Shown in pieces: positions 42,574 through 50,481 of a DNA stretch of 64,000 nt. The notes under the pieces are model-generated. The model searched no databases. It worked only from the letters and a program-made list of their open reading frames with translations, and was not told the DNA's origin. Numbering within the stretch: the first letter of the stretch is position 1; the number at the start of each line of letters is the position of its first letter. The stretch covers positions 186,001 to 250,000 of the forward strand of contig CAKSTW010000001.1 of the NCBI GenBank assembly GCA_934501435.1. Direction: 5' to 3'. The DNA comes from an uncultured Eubacteriales bacterium (GTDB lineage Bacteria > Bacillota > Clostridia > Oscillospirales > UBA644). A program made the position numbers and the translations under genes.

Positions 42574-42926
42574 AATAATCTGCTGAAAAACAATAAAATA
42601 CAAATTTTTACATAATATCTTCCATTATATATAAACCGCACTTCCCTTATCGGTTTCAACCGAATTTCCGCCTTTTTATTCCGTATCAGAAATATCCGTA
42701 TAAACATTGCCCGTAATAGTTTATAATGCCGTTCCTCTTTTCTTCCCCCAGTTAAACGCTGTATTTATTGAAAACATCTCTCCCCTTCCGCGATGCTCTT
42801 TCCGCAGAATTTCGAAAAAGCCCTCGTCAATACAGTTTTACCGTCAAAAAACGGATTTCGATACATTTTTCTTTCTCAATTCTGCACAGTTTACAATTCC
42901 GTTTCAAATTTGTAACACTTTCGCCC
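42574..42926. other. Gene-free stretch of about 350 bases, A/T-rich
   Basis: Between the palindrome of the cupin remnant and the promoter of the amino-acid transporter. A reading frame of 81 codons at 42707-42952 has no ribosome binding site and an unlikely composition, so I do not call it. A TATAAT at 42720-42725 has no good -35 partner. I see no other signal; the region may hold decayed sequence. Confidence 0.5.
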
Positions 42927-42955
42927 TTGACTTTAGCGTGGTAAAGTGCTAAAAT
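42927..42955 (+). promoter_or_regulatory. Promoter of the amino-acid ABC importer, with overlapping dyad
   Basis: TTGACT (42927-42932), 17 bases, TAAAAT (42950-42955) with extended TGC. A dyad TTTAGC (42932-42937) and GCTAAA (42948-42953) with ten bases between overlaps the spacer and the -10 box and could be an operator. Confidence 0.85.
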
Positions 42956-43014
42956 ACTACCATAACAAAGAAACAGACGGCAAACCGCCTGATATTGAAA
43001 AGGAGAAGAAAAAA

Positions 43015-43815
43015 ATGAAAAAAATTATTGCACTTGTACTTTCCGTTGTTATGGCGGCTATGTTGTTTGCAGGCTGCGGTCAGACCAAAGAGCAGACAGA
43101 CCTTGAATATGTTAAGGAAAAAGGTAAACTCGTCGTCGGTATTACCGATTACGCTCCGATGGACTACAAAGCAAAAGAAACAGACAGCGAATGGATAGGC
43201 TTTGACGCAGACATGGCGAAAGCCTTTGCAAAAGAGATCGGTGTAGACGTTGAATTTGTTCTTATAGAATGGGATCAGAAAGCTACCGAACTTTCAGGAA
43301 AAGCCATCGACTGCGTATGGAACGGAATGACTATTTCCGATGAAGTCAAATCGGCAATGGACGTATCCAACGCATACTGCAACAACGTTCAGATAGCAAT
43401 AGTAAGAGAGGAAGACAAGGACAAATACTCTACCGAAGACGCTATCAAAGACGCAAGAGTCGCTGTTGAAAGCGGTTCCGCAGGAAACGCCGTTGCAAAA
43501 GAAAAAGGTTTTAACGTAACAGAAGTTACCGACCAGGCAACCGCTCTTACCGAAGTTGCTTCCAGAACTTCCGATGTCGCTATAATCGACTCCCTCATGG
43601 CAGGAGCAACCGTCGGAGAAGGCACAAGTTTCTCGAATCTCACTTACACCGTTAAATTCGGAGAAAACGACGCCGAGGAATTCGGAGTAGGTTTCAGAAA
43701 AGGTTCGGACCTCGTTGAAAAACTCAATGAGTTCTTCAAAAAGAGTTACGCTGACGGAACAATGATGCAGACCGCTGAAAAATACGGCGTACAGGCTGCT
43801 GTTATCGCTCAGTAA
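43015..43815 (+). CDS. Amino-acid ABC importer substrate-binding lipoprotein
   Basis: 266 residues from the ATG at 43015 behind AAAGGAGAAG. The lipoprotein signal ends LFAGCG with the lipid-bearing Cys. The family-3 binding-protein fold is visible: LVVGITDYAPMDYKAKE, WIGFDADMAKAFAKEIGVDVEFV, WDQKATELSGKAIDCVWNGM, and EFGVGFRKGSDLVEKLNEFF. These bind polar amino acids such as glutamine, cystine or arginine; which one is not clear. First gene of the SBP-permease-ATPase operon; a hairpin after it probably lowers downstream expression. Confidence 0.93.
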   Translation: MKKIIALVLSVVMAAMLFAGCGQTKEQTDLEYVKEKGKLVVGITDYAPMDYKAKETDSEWIGFDADMAKAFAKEIGVDVEFVLIEWDQKATELSGKAIDCVWNGMTISDEVKSAMDVSNAYCNNVQIAIVREEDKDKYSTEDAIKDARVAVESGSAGNAVAKEKGFNVTEVTDQATALTEVASRTSDVAIIDSLMAGATVGEGTSFSNLTYTVKFGENDAEEFGVGFRKGSDLVEKLNEFFKKSYADGTMMQTAEKYGVQAAVIAQ

Positions 43816-43837
43816 AAAAAACAGAACAATAAGGAAG

Positions 43838-43865
43838 ACAGAGAGCTTTCCGCTCTCTGTTTTTC
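43838..43865 (+). terminator. Intra-operon hairpin after the binding-protein gene
   Basis: ACAGAGAG / CTCTCTGT with a CTTTCCG loop followed by TTTTT. It lies between the receptor and permease genes, a common way to make excess receptor. Confidence 0.85.
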
Positions 43866-43896
43866 GGCGTATTACATATATAAAGGATTGGTTGAT

Positions 43897-44586
43897 TTGT
43901 CACAGTTTTTCGAACAGTTCCCGATAGTTTTCGGCGCTTTGAACGAAGGCTTTCTGCAAACTCTCAAGTTGTTTGCAATAACCCTCACCGGAGCGCTCCC
44001 TCTCGGACTTTTAATTTCTTTCGGCTCAATGTCGAAATTCAAGCCGTTGAGCGGGCTTATAAAGACTATCGTCTGGATAGTAAGAGGTTCGCCGCTTATG
44101 ATCCAACTTCTGATAATCTTCTATTTCCCGGGACTCGTTTTTCAGACGCCTATCTGGGGCGGCGGAGAATCGGGAAGATTCTGGGCGTCCGCAGTTGCGT
44201 TTATAATAAACTACGCCTGCTATTTTTCCGAAATTTACAGAGGCGGGATACAGGGCGTTCCCATCGGTCAGCAGGAGGCGGGTCAGGTTCTCGGACTTTC
44301 GAAAAATCAGATATTTTTCAAGATAACCCTTTTGCAGATGATAAAAAGAATCCTGCCCCCGATATCAAACGAAGTCATAACCCTCGTAAAAGACACTTCC
44401 CTTGCCCGAATAATCGCTCTTCAGGAAATAATCTGGGCGGGACAGTCGTTTATGAAAGGTTCGCACGGAATTTCGGGCGCGATGTGGCCGCTTTTCTTTA
44501 CGGCGGTATATTATCTCGTATTCAACGGACTTTTGACCGTTCTTTTCGGAAAACTCGAAAAGAAACTCGGATATTTTAAGATTTAG
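43897..44586 (+). CDS. Amino-acid ABC importer permease
   Basis: 229 residues from a TTG at 43897, behind AAAGGA; a TTG at 43888 is too near that site. The HisM/GlnP family motif GALPLGLLISFG leads into the permease domain, LFITLTGA-like start, and the EAA loop is GQQEAGQVLGLSKNQIFFKI with VKDTSLA after it. About five membrane spans. Functions with the ATPase encoded nine bases downstream. Confidence 0.92.
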   Translation: MSQFFEQFPIVFGALNEGFLQTLKLFAITLTGALPLGLLISFGSMSKFKPLSGLIKTIVWIVRGSPLMIQLLIIFYFPGLVFQTPIWGGGESGRFWASAVAFIINYACYFSEIYRGGIQGVPIGQQEAGQVLGLSKNQIFFKITLLQMIKRILPPISNEVITLVKDTSLARIIALQEIIWAGQSFMKGSHGISGAMWPLFFTAVYYLVFNGLLTVLFGKLEKKLGYFKI

Positions 44587-44595
44587 GAGGACATT

Positions 44596-45348
44596 ATGAC
44601 GGCACTTGAAGTAAAAGGACTGAAAAAAAGTTTCGGCAAAACAGAAGTCCTCAAAGGCATTGATTTTACAATAGACAAGGGGCAGGTCCTTGTTATCCTC
44701 GGTTCGTCGGGAGGCGGAAAGACAACGCTTTTGCGGTGTCTGAATTTCCTTGAAATTCCGCAGGAGGGAACCATTAAAGTAAACGGGAAAACGATTTTCG
44801 ACGCAGACAGAAAAGATAAGATAAGCGAAAAGGAAATACGGGAAAACAGACTTCATTTCGGGCTTGTTTTCCAGTCTTTCAACCTTTTTCCGCAGTATAA
44901 TGTTCTGAAAAACGTGACCCTCGCCCCCACTCTCTTAAAAAAGGGAACGGAGGAAGAAATAACCGCGGAAGCAAAGCAGCTTATAGCAAAAGTCGGACTT
45001 TCCGACAAAGAAAAGAATTATCCCTGCGAACTTTCGGGAGGTCAGCAGCAGAGAGTCGCCATTGCAAGGGCGCTTGCGTTAAAACCCGACATTCTCTGTT
45101 TTGACGAACCGACGTCGGCTCTCGACCCCGAACTTACGGGAGAAGTCCTCAAAGTCATAAGATCGCTTAAAAACAGCGATACGACAATGATTATCGTCAC
45201 ACACGAAATAGAATTTGCGAAAAACATTGCCGATAAGATAATTTTCGTCGACAACGGCGTTATTCTGGAAGAAGGAACCGCCGATATTATCGACAATCCG
45301 CAGAACGAAAGAACAAAAAGTTTCCTCGCAAGTTTTTCCGATAAATAA
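44596..45348 (+). CDS. Amino-acid ABC importer ATP-binding protein
   Basis: 250 residues behind AGGAGGA. Walker A is GSSGGGKTT (the usual Ser-Gly is SGGGK), the signature [15 protein letters not shown], Walker B ILCFDEPTSALDPE and the switch His in VTHEIEF. It belongs to the polar amino-acid (GlnQ/HisP) class. It ends the operon. The TIR element begins three bases after its stop. Confidence 0.94.
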   Translation: MTALEVKGLKKSFGKTEVLKGIDFTIDKGQVLVILGSSGGGKTTLLRCLNFLEIPQEGTIKVNGKTIFDADRKDKISEKEIRENRLHFGLVFQSFNLFPQYNVLKNVTLAPTLLKKGTEEEITAEAKQLIAKVGLSDKEKNYPCELSGGQQQRVAIARALALKPDILCFDEPTSALDPELTGEVLKVIRSLKNSDTTMIIVTHEIEFAKNIADKIIFVDNGVILEEGTADIIDNPQNERTKSFLASFSDK

Positions 45349-45350
45349 AT

Positions 45351-45624
45351 GGGCAGAGAAGAACCGAACTCTTATCGGTTTTAACAGACTGATTTTCGTC
45401 CTAACTTTCGCAGAAACCTTGTAAATACGACAGTATTCACTGCGGTTCCTTTGTCGTTATGCCAAAAATCCGTACCGTGAAAACTGCGTGCACCCGCCGC
45501 AGAGAAATTTTCGAAGGTTTTTTTCTTTTTGAGATGCAGTCGGGCTGTCGCCAGACAAGGCGAAAAAGGGAAGAGCGCCGAAAGACCCTGCGTCGGGCGA
45601 TAAAAGTTTGATCCTTCTCTGCCC
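45351..45624. repeat. Non-coding element with terminal inverted repeats (MITE-like or structured RNA)
   Basis: Starts GGGCAGAGAAGAACC (45351-45365) and ends GATCCTTCTCTGCCC (45610-45624), whose reverse complement is GGGCAGAGAAGGATC: 11 identical terminal bases and 13 of 15 overall. The 274 bases contain no convincing reading frame. Inside are a hairpin AACCGA / TCGGTT (45362-45380) and a GC-rich segment with GGGCTGTCGCCAGACAAGG (about 45550-45570). The ten bases GGCGACAGCC of this segment (on the minus strand) also occur in the core of the element at 4063-4348. No clear target-site duplication is seen. Confidence 0.6.
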
Positions 45625-45722
45625 GCCGTCAGAGTTCAACTTTTTGACATATTTTCTTTTGTATTTTATTGCTTTTATATTATATTATATCACTATTATT
45701 ATCGATTAAAGGAGTGCTGCAA
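45625..45722. other. serC upstream region
   Basis: Contains TTGACA (45644-45649) and several overlapping TAT/ATA steps, for example TATATTATATTATAT at about 45676-45690, but no -10 box sits at 17 bases from TTGACA. A promoter for serC-serA is expected here; I cannot place it exactly. AAAGGAG precedes the serC ATG. Confidence 0.4.
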
Positions 45723-46802
45723 ATGAACAGAGTTTACAATTTTTCCGCAGGACCGTCCGTTCTTCCTCTGGAGGTTCTCAAAAAGGCTCAGGAAGAGCTT
45801 GTATCATACGGCGACAGCGGAATGTCCGTTATGGAGATGAGCCACCGCTCAAAGACATACGAGGCAATCATTTCAGGTGCGGAAGCAGCGCTTCGCCGCG
45901 TAATGCAGATACCCGATAACTACAAGGTGCTTTTCTTACAGGGCGGCGCGTCGTCCCAGTTTGCGATGATCCCCCTCAACCTTATGAAAAAAGGGAAAAT
46001 CGACCTCGTCCTCACCGGTATGTGGGCTAAAAAAGCGCGCGACGAGGCTCAGAAATACGGAGAAGTCAACGTCGTCGCGTCGTCCGAAGACAAGACTTTC
46101 AGTTATATTCCCGAACTTGACAGTTCGAAATTCAACCCCGACGCCGACTATTTCTATATCTGCCAGAACAACACCATTTACGGAACAAAATTCCCGACTC
46201 TTCCCGAAACCGGAAACGTTCCCCTTGTCGCAGACCTTTCTTCCTGCATTTTAAGCGAACCCGTAGACGTTTCGAAATACGGACTTATCTTTGCGGGCGC
46301 GCAGAAGAATATGGGTCCCGCAGGTCTTACCGTCGTCATTATAAGAGAGGATCTGCTCGGCTATTCGAAAGATTTCACCCCGACGATGTTCAAATACGAT
46401 ATCCACGTAAAGAACAATTCGATGTATAATACTCCTCCGACCTTTGCGATCTATATGTGCAAACTTGTGCTTGAATGGGTCGAATCTATCGGCGGACTTG
46501 AAAAAATGGCAGAGATCAACAATAAAAAAGCAAAAATGATTTACGACTTCCTCGATTCTTCCGAGATGTTCAGTCCGACGGTCCACGGTGCTTCCCGTTC
46601 CATAATGAACATTCCGTTCGTTACCGGAAACGCCGATCTTGACGCCAAGTTCGTTGCGGAAGCAACTGCCGCGGGGTTTGTCAATCTCAAAGGTCACCGC
46701 TCGGTCGGCGGAATGAGGGCAAGCATTTATAACGCAATGCCCGTCGAAGGCGTTGAAAAACTCGTTGCCTTTATGAAAGACTTCGAAAAAAACAATAAGT
46801 GA
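45723..46802 (+). CDS. serC: Phosphoserine aminotransferase
   Basis: 359 residues from the ATG at 45723 behind AAAGGAG. Converts 3-phosphohydroxypyruvate and glutamate to 3-phosphoserine and 2-oxoglutarate; PLP enzyme of the class V fold. Family sequence: RVYNFSAGPSVLPLEVL, MEMSHRSKTYE, FLQGGASSQFAMIP, and the PLP Lys in FAGAQKNMGPAGL. The gene is followed within eight bases by serA, together giving the first two steps of serine synthesis from 3-phosphoglycerate. Confidence 0.98.
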   Translation: MNRVYNFSAGPSVLPLEVLKKAQEELVSYGDSGMSVMEMSHRSKTYEAIISGAEAALRRVMQIPDNYKVLFLQGGASSQFAMIPLNLMKKGKIDLVLTGMWAKKARDEAQKYGEVNVVASSEDKTFSYIPELDSSKFNPDADYFYICQNNTIYGTKFPTLPETGNVPLVADLSSCILSEPVDVSKYGLIFAGAQKNMGPAGLTVVIIREDLLGYSKDFTPTMFKYDIHVKNNSMYNTPPTFAIYMCKLVLEWVESIGGLEKMAEINNKKAKMIYDFLDSSEMFSPTVHGASRSIMNIPFVTGNADLDAKFVAEATAAGFVNLKGHRSVGGMRASIYNAMPVEGVEKLVAFMKDFEKNNK

Positions 46803-46810
46803 GGGCTGTC

Positions 46811-47977
46811 ATGTATAAAATAAAAACTCTTAATAAAATAGCAAAATGCGGAACAGATCTTTTTGACGGAAATTTTTCCGTTGAAGAGACCGCGACCCCC
46901 GACGGGATTCTCGTCCGTTCCGCTTCCCTTCACGATTACGACTACGACGCAAACAAAAATCTTCTTGCGATAGCAAGAGCCGGCGCGGGAGTAAACAACA
47001 TTCCCCTGCCCACCTGCTCCGAAAAAGGTATCGTTGTTTTCAACACGCCCGGAGCAAACGCGAACGCCGTAAAGGAACTCGTCCTCTGCGGACTTTTCCT
47101 CGGCTCGAGAAAAGTCGTCGACGCGATAAACTGGGCTCAGACTCTTAAAGGCAAAGGCGACGAAGTTGCAAAACTCGTCGAAAAAGGAAAGAGCAACTTT
47201 GCGGGTCCCGAAATCGCAGGCAAAACTCTCGGAGTTGTCGGTCTCGGAGCAATAGGCGCAATGGTCGCAACAGCGGCAACCCACCTCGGAATGACCGTTT
47301 ACGGATACGACCCGTTCATCTCGGTCGATTCCGCATGGCACATGTCCCGTTCCGTCATCAAGGCGGCGGATCTCAAAGAGATTTACGAAAAATGCGATTA
47401 TATCACGTATCACGTTCCCCTCAACGACGAAACAAGAGGATACATAAATAAAGACACCATTTCTCTTATGAAAGACGGTGTCAGACTTCTCAATTTTTCC
47501 CGCGCCGAACTCGCGAACTTCGACGATATGGAAAAAGCGCTTGAAGACGGCAAAGTTGCCGCTTACGTGACCGATTTCCCGAATGAAAGAGTTCTCGCGA
47601 TGAAAAACGTTGTTGCCATTCCCCATCTCGCGGCGTCCACTCCCGAATCGGAAGACAACTGCGCCGTTATGGCGGTTAAGGAAATTAAAGAATATCTTCT
47701 TAACGGAAACATCGAAAACAGCGTAAACTTCCCGAATGTTTCCTCCGAAAGATCGACAGGTTCGCGAATCTGCGTAATACACAAAAATATTCCGAATATG
47801 CTGAAAGCAATTTCCGAAATTCTCGGAGAACACAGTCTCAATATCGAAAATATGACGAGTAAGAGCCGCGGCAATTACGCCTATGTTATCGTCGATGTTT
47901 CAGACACCGCTGCCGGCGACGAAATTTCCGAACAGCTTTACGCTATCGACGGAATTATAAAAGTAAGAGTTATATAA
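46811..47977 (+). CDS. serA: D-3-phosphoglycerate dehydrogenase
   Basis: 388 residues from the ATG at 46811 behind GTGAGGG. Oxidises 3-phosphoglycerate with NAD. The Rossmann motif is GVVGLGAIGAMVA, the catalytic Arg is in NFSRAELAN, and Glu/His lie in the PNERVLAMKNVVAIPHL region. The C-terminal ACT domain (residues about 318-388: RICVIHKNIPNMLKAISEI) allows serine feedback. It lacks the intervening domain of the long SerA form. Co-transcribed with serC. Confidence 0.96.
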   Translation: MYKIKTLNKIAKCGTDLFDGNFSVEETATPDGILVRSASLHDYDYDANKNLLAIARAGAGVNNIPLPTCSEKGIVVFNTPGANANAVKELVLCGLFLGSRKVVDAINWAQTLKGKGDEVAKLVEKGKSNFAGPEIAGKTLGVVGLGAIGAMVATAATHLGMTVYGYDPFISVDSAWHMSRSVIKAADLKEIYEKCDYITYHVPLNDETRGYINKDTISLMKDGVRLLNFSRAELANFDDMEKALEDGKVAAYVTDFPNERVLAMKNVVAIPHLAASTPESEDNCAVMAVKEIKEYLLNGNIENSVNFPNVSSERSTGSRICVIHKNIPNMLKAISEILGEHSLNIENMTSKSRGNYAYVIVDVSDTAAGDEISEQLYAIDGIIKVRVI

Positions 47978-47983
47978 AAAATT

Positions 47984-48016
47984 AAGAGCCATTCAAACGA
48001 ATTGAACGGCTCTTTT
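47984..48016. terminator. Terminator between serA and the zinc peptidase gene
   Basis: AAGAGCCATTCAA / TTGAACGGCTCTT with one mismatch and an ACGAA loop, then TTCTTTT; bidirectional. Confidence 0.9.
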
Positions 48017-48019
48017 CTT

Positions 48020-48718
48020 TTAATCTCTGCGGCGGTTTACCAATGTTATCAGTCTCAACAACTGCATAAGCGACACCGCAAGGGCGGCTACATAGGTAAG
48101 GGCTGCGGCTGAAAGCACTTTCTTTGCGCCCGAACGTTCTTCGCTGTCGAGAATTCCGCAATCGTCTATTGCCGCAAGCGCTCTGCGCGAGGCGTTGAAT
48201 TCGGTCGGCAAAGTCACAAGCTGAAATACCGTTGAAAACGCAAAACAGATTATTCCGACGTATGCGAATATTATCAGATAATCGCTGAGATATGAAAGGA
48301 AAATTCCGACTAAAATAAGAGGTATTGACAGTTTCGAACCGATATTCGTCACCGGGATTATCGCATTCCGGAGTTTTATGGGGGCATAACTTTCGGCATA
48401 CTGCATTGCGTGCCCCGCCTCGTGGCATGCAACGCCTATCGCCGCTTCGGAAGTATCGGAATAGACCGAATCGGAAAGCCTGATAACATTCGTTTTCGGA
48501 TCGTAATGGTCGGTAAGATTTCCGCTTATCCTCTCAATTCTCACATTTGTGAGCCCTTTTGAATCAAGTACTCTTCTTGCGGCTTCCGCTCCCGTAATTC
48601 CCCTGCGGGAGTGAATTTTTGCATATTTTTTGAAAGTACCGTTTACGTTAGCGCTTGCCCACATTGCAAAAATGACTGCGGGCAGAACGTATACGATATA
48701 AGTCCAGTCCCAATACAT
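48020..48718 (-). CDS. Membrane zinc metallopeptidase, YugP family
   Basis: 232 residues. One N-terminal membrane span, a domain with the zinc motif VACHEAGHAMQYAE (HExxH), and three to four C-terminal spans; a second conserved stretch is NLTDHYDPKTNVIRLSDSVY. The biological substrate of this family is not known. It follows the ABC exporter pair by 11 bases and may belong to that operon. Confidence 0.9.
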   Translation of the reverse strand: MYWDWTYIVYVLPAVIFAMWASANVNGTFKKYAKIHSRRGITGAEAARRVLDSKGLTNVRIERISGNLTDHYDPKTNVIRLSDSVYSDTSEAAIGVACHEAGHAMQYAESYAPIKLRNAIIPVTNIGSKLSIPLILVGIFLSYLSDYLIIFAYVGIICFAFSTVFQLVTLPTEFNASRRALAAIDDCGILDSEERSGAKKVLSAAALTYVAALAVSLMQLLRLITLVNRRRD

Positions 48719-48729
48719 AAAAATACCTC

Positions 48730-50481
48730 CTATCTGTCTCCGAACTGGCTGTTATAGAGTTCGGAATAAAAACCCTTTTTCTCCATAAGCGAAGTGTGTG
48801 TTCCCTGCTCGACGATATTTCCGTCGCGCATGACAAGAATGAGATCGGCATGCTTTATCGTCTGAATCCTGTGAGCAACGACAAAGCAGGTCCTGCCCTC
48901 GGAAAGTTTCGCAAACGCTTTCTGTATTCTTATCTCGGTACGGGTGTCAATCGAAGAAGTCGCCTCGTCAAGTATTAAGATCGGCGGCAAAGTCAAAAAC
49001 ATTCTCGAAACGCAGATAAGCTGTCGCTGTCCCTGAGAAAGAAGTCCGTCGTTTTCGTTTATTACGGTGTCGTATTGCTGCGGCAGCCTTTTTATAAAAC
49101 CGTGAGCATGGGAAAGTTTTGCAACTTCGATTATTTCGTCAAGAGTCGCGTCTTCCTTTCCGATCGCAATATTTTCGCGGACGGTCCCGTTCTTTATCCA
49201 TGTGTTCTGCAAAACCATTCCGACATTTTTGCGGAGACTCTTTTTCGTGAAGTCGTTTATATTCTTTCCGTCGATAAGGATAGCGCCCGAACAAACGTCG
49301 TAAAACCTCATTATAAGGTTTATAAGAGTGGTCTTTCCGCAGCCGGTAGGCCCGACTATCGCGACGGTCTGCCCCGCCTTTATATCAACGGTAAAGTTCT
49401 TTATCAGAGGTTTGTCGGGAGTATAGGAAAAGCAGACGTCCGAAAAAGAAACGTCCCCTTTTACCTTTTCAACAGACGGCAAACTGCTGTCGTCGGGCAT
49501 TTCCGGCTCGTCAAGAAGTTCATATACTCTCCCGGCGCAGGCTATCGAATTCTGTATCTCGGCGATAACTCCCGAAATTTCGTTAAACGGTTTCGTATAC
49601 TGGTTCGTATACGAAAGAAAGCAGGAAAGATTTCCTATCGTAAAAGGCATTGCGGTCGAAGAAGTCGAAATTACAAAGAAAGAACCGAAACATACGACGC
49701 CCGCGTAAACGACGGCATTTACGAACCTTGAGGTCGGGTTCGGGATAGAGGAAAAGAAAGTCGCTTTAAGCGATACGCCCGCGAGATCGTTATTTATCCT
49801 TTCGAAGGTTTTAACCGAAGCGTCTTCCCTGTTGAACGCCTTGACAGTCTTTTCGTTTCCGATTATCTCGTCGATAAAACCTGTCTGTTCTCCGCGGAGT
49901 TCCGCCTGTTTTTTATACATCGAATAGGTATGTTTCGATATATATTTCGCAATAAAGAGAGAAAGCGGAGTTACTATAAGAACGACAAGCGCTATTTCAA
50001 AACGCAGGACAAACATAAAGACAAGAGTGCCGAGGATAGTAGCAACGCCCGTAAAAAGTTGCCCGAAGCAAAGAATAAGCCCCTCGGACACGGCGTCGGT
50101 GTCGTTTATAATACGGCTGACGACGTCTCCCGAAAGAGTTCCGTCGAAATATTTGAGCGGCAGCCGGTTTATTTTCGCAAAAGCGCTTTCACGCAGTTCA
50201 TAAAGCATTTCGTATGAAATTTTACAGTTGAGAATGCTTACCGTCCATTGCAGCACCGCGCCGAAAACGGTGGTCATAAGAATCTGAATAACGATCTGCC
50301 ATACGGCGGAGAAATCAACGTTCCCCGCAGAAATTATGCAGTCGATCGCGCGCCCGACAAGCACGGGAAGATAGAGCGTTGAAAAAACCGCACCGACGGA
50401 AAAAAGAATTATCAGAATAAGGGAGACCCACTGTTTTTTCAGAGTTTTTGTGAGTCTTGCGAGAATTTCTTTGTTTTTCAT
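48730..50481 (-). CDS. Heterodimeric ABC exporter, subunit with canonical ATP site
   Basis: 583 residues. Six N-terminal membrane spans fused to a nucleotide-binding domain: Walker A GPTGCGKTT, Walker B ILILDEATSSID with the catalytic Glu, but a non-standard signature LLSQGQRQL. The partner encoded upstream has the reciprocal pattern, as in TM287/288-type exporters. The stop of the upstream gene overlaps the ATG at 50481 by one base (TGATG). Such transporters export drugs, lipids or peptides. Confidence 0.92.
   Translation of the reverse strand: MKNKEILARLTKTLKKQWVSLILIILFSVGAVFSTLYLPVLVGRAIDCIISAGNVDFSAVWQIVIQILMTTVFGAVLQWTVSILNCKISYEMLYELRESAFAKINRLPLKYFDGTLSGDVVSRIINDTDAVSEGLILCFGQLFTGVATILGTLVFMFVLRFEIALVVLIVTPLSLFIAKYISKHTYSMYKKQAELRGEQTGFIDEIIGNEKTVKAFNREDASVKTFERINNDLAGVSLKATFFSSIPNPTSRFVNAVVYAGVVCFGSFFVISTSSTAMPFTIGNLSCFLSYTNQYTKPFNEISGVIAEIQNSIACAGRVYELLDEPEMPDDSSLPSVEKVKGDVSFSDVCFSYTPDKPLIKNFTVDIKAGQTVAIVGPTGCGKTTLINLIMRFYDVCSGAILIDGKNINDFTKKSLRKNVGMVLQNTWIKNGTVRENIAIGKEDATLDEIIEVAKLSHAHGFIKRLPQQYDTVINENDGLLSQGQRQLICVSRMFLTLPPILILDEATSSIDTRTEIRIQKAFAKLSEGRTCFVVAHRIQTIKHADLILVMRDGNIVEQGTHTSLMEKKGFYSELYNSQFGDR

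Noticed and set aside
42707..42952. 81-codon plus-strand frame before the amino-acid importer
   Set aside because: No ribosome binding site, Phe/Pro/Cys-rich random composition, and it runs into a good promoter.
46727..47833. Long open frame opposite serA (368 codons)
   Set aside because: Antisense shadow of a clearly identified gene; no ribosome binding site and no family resemblance.
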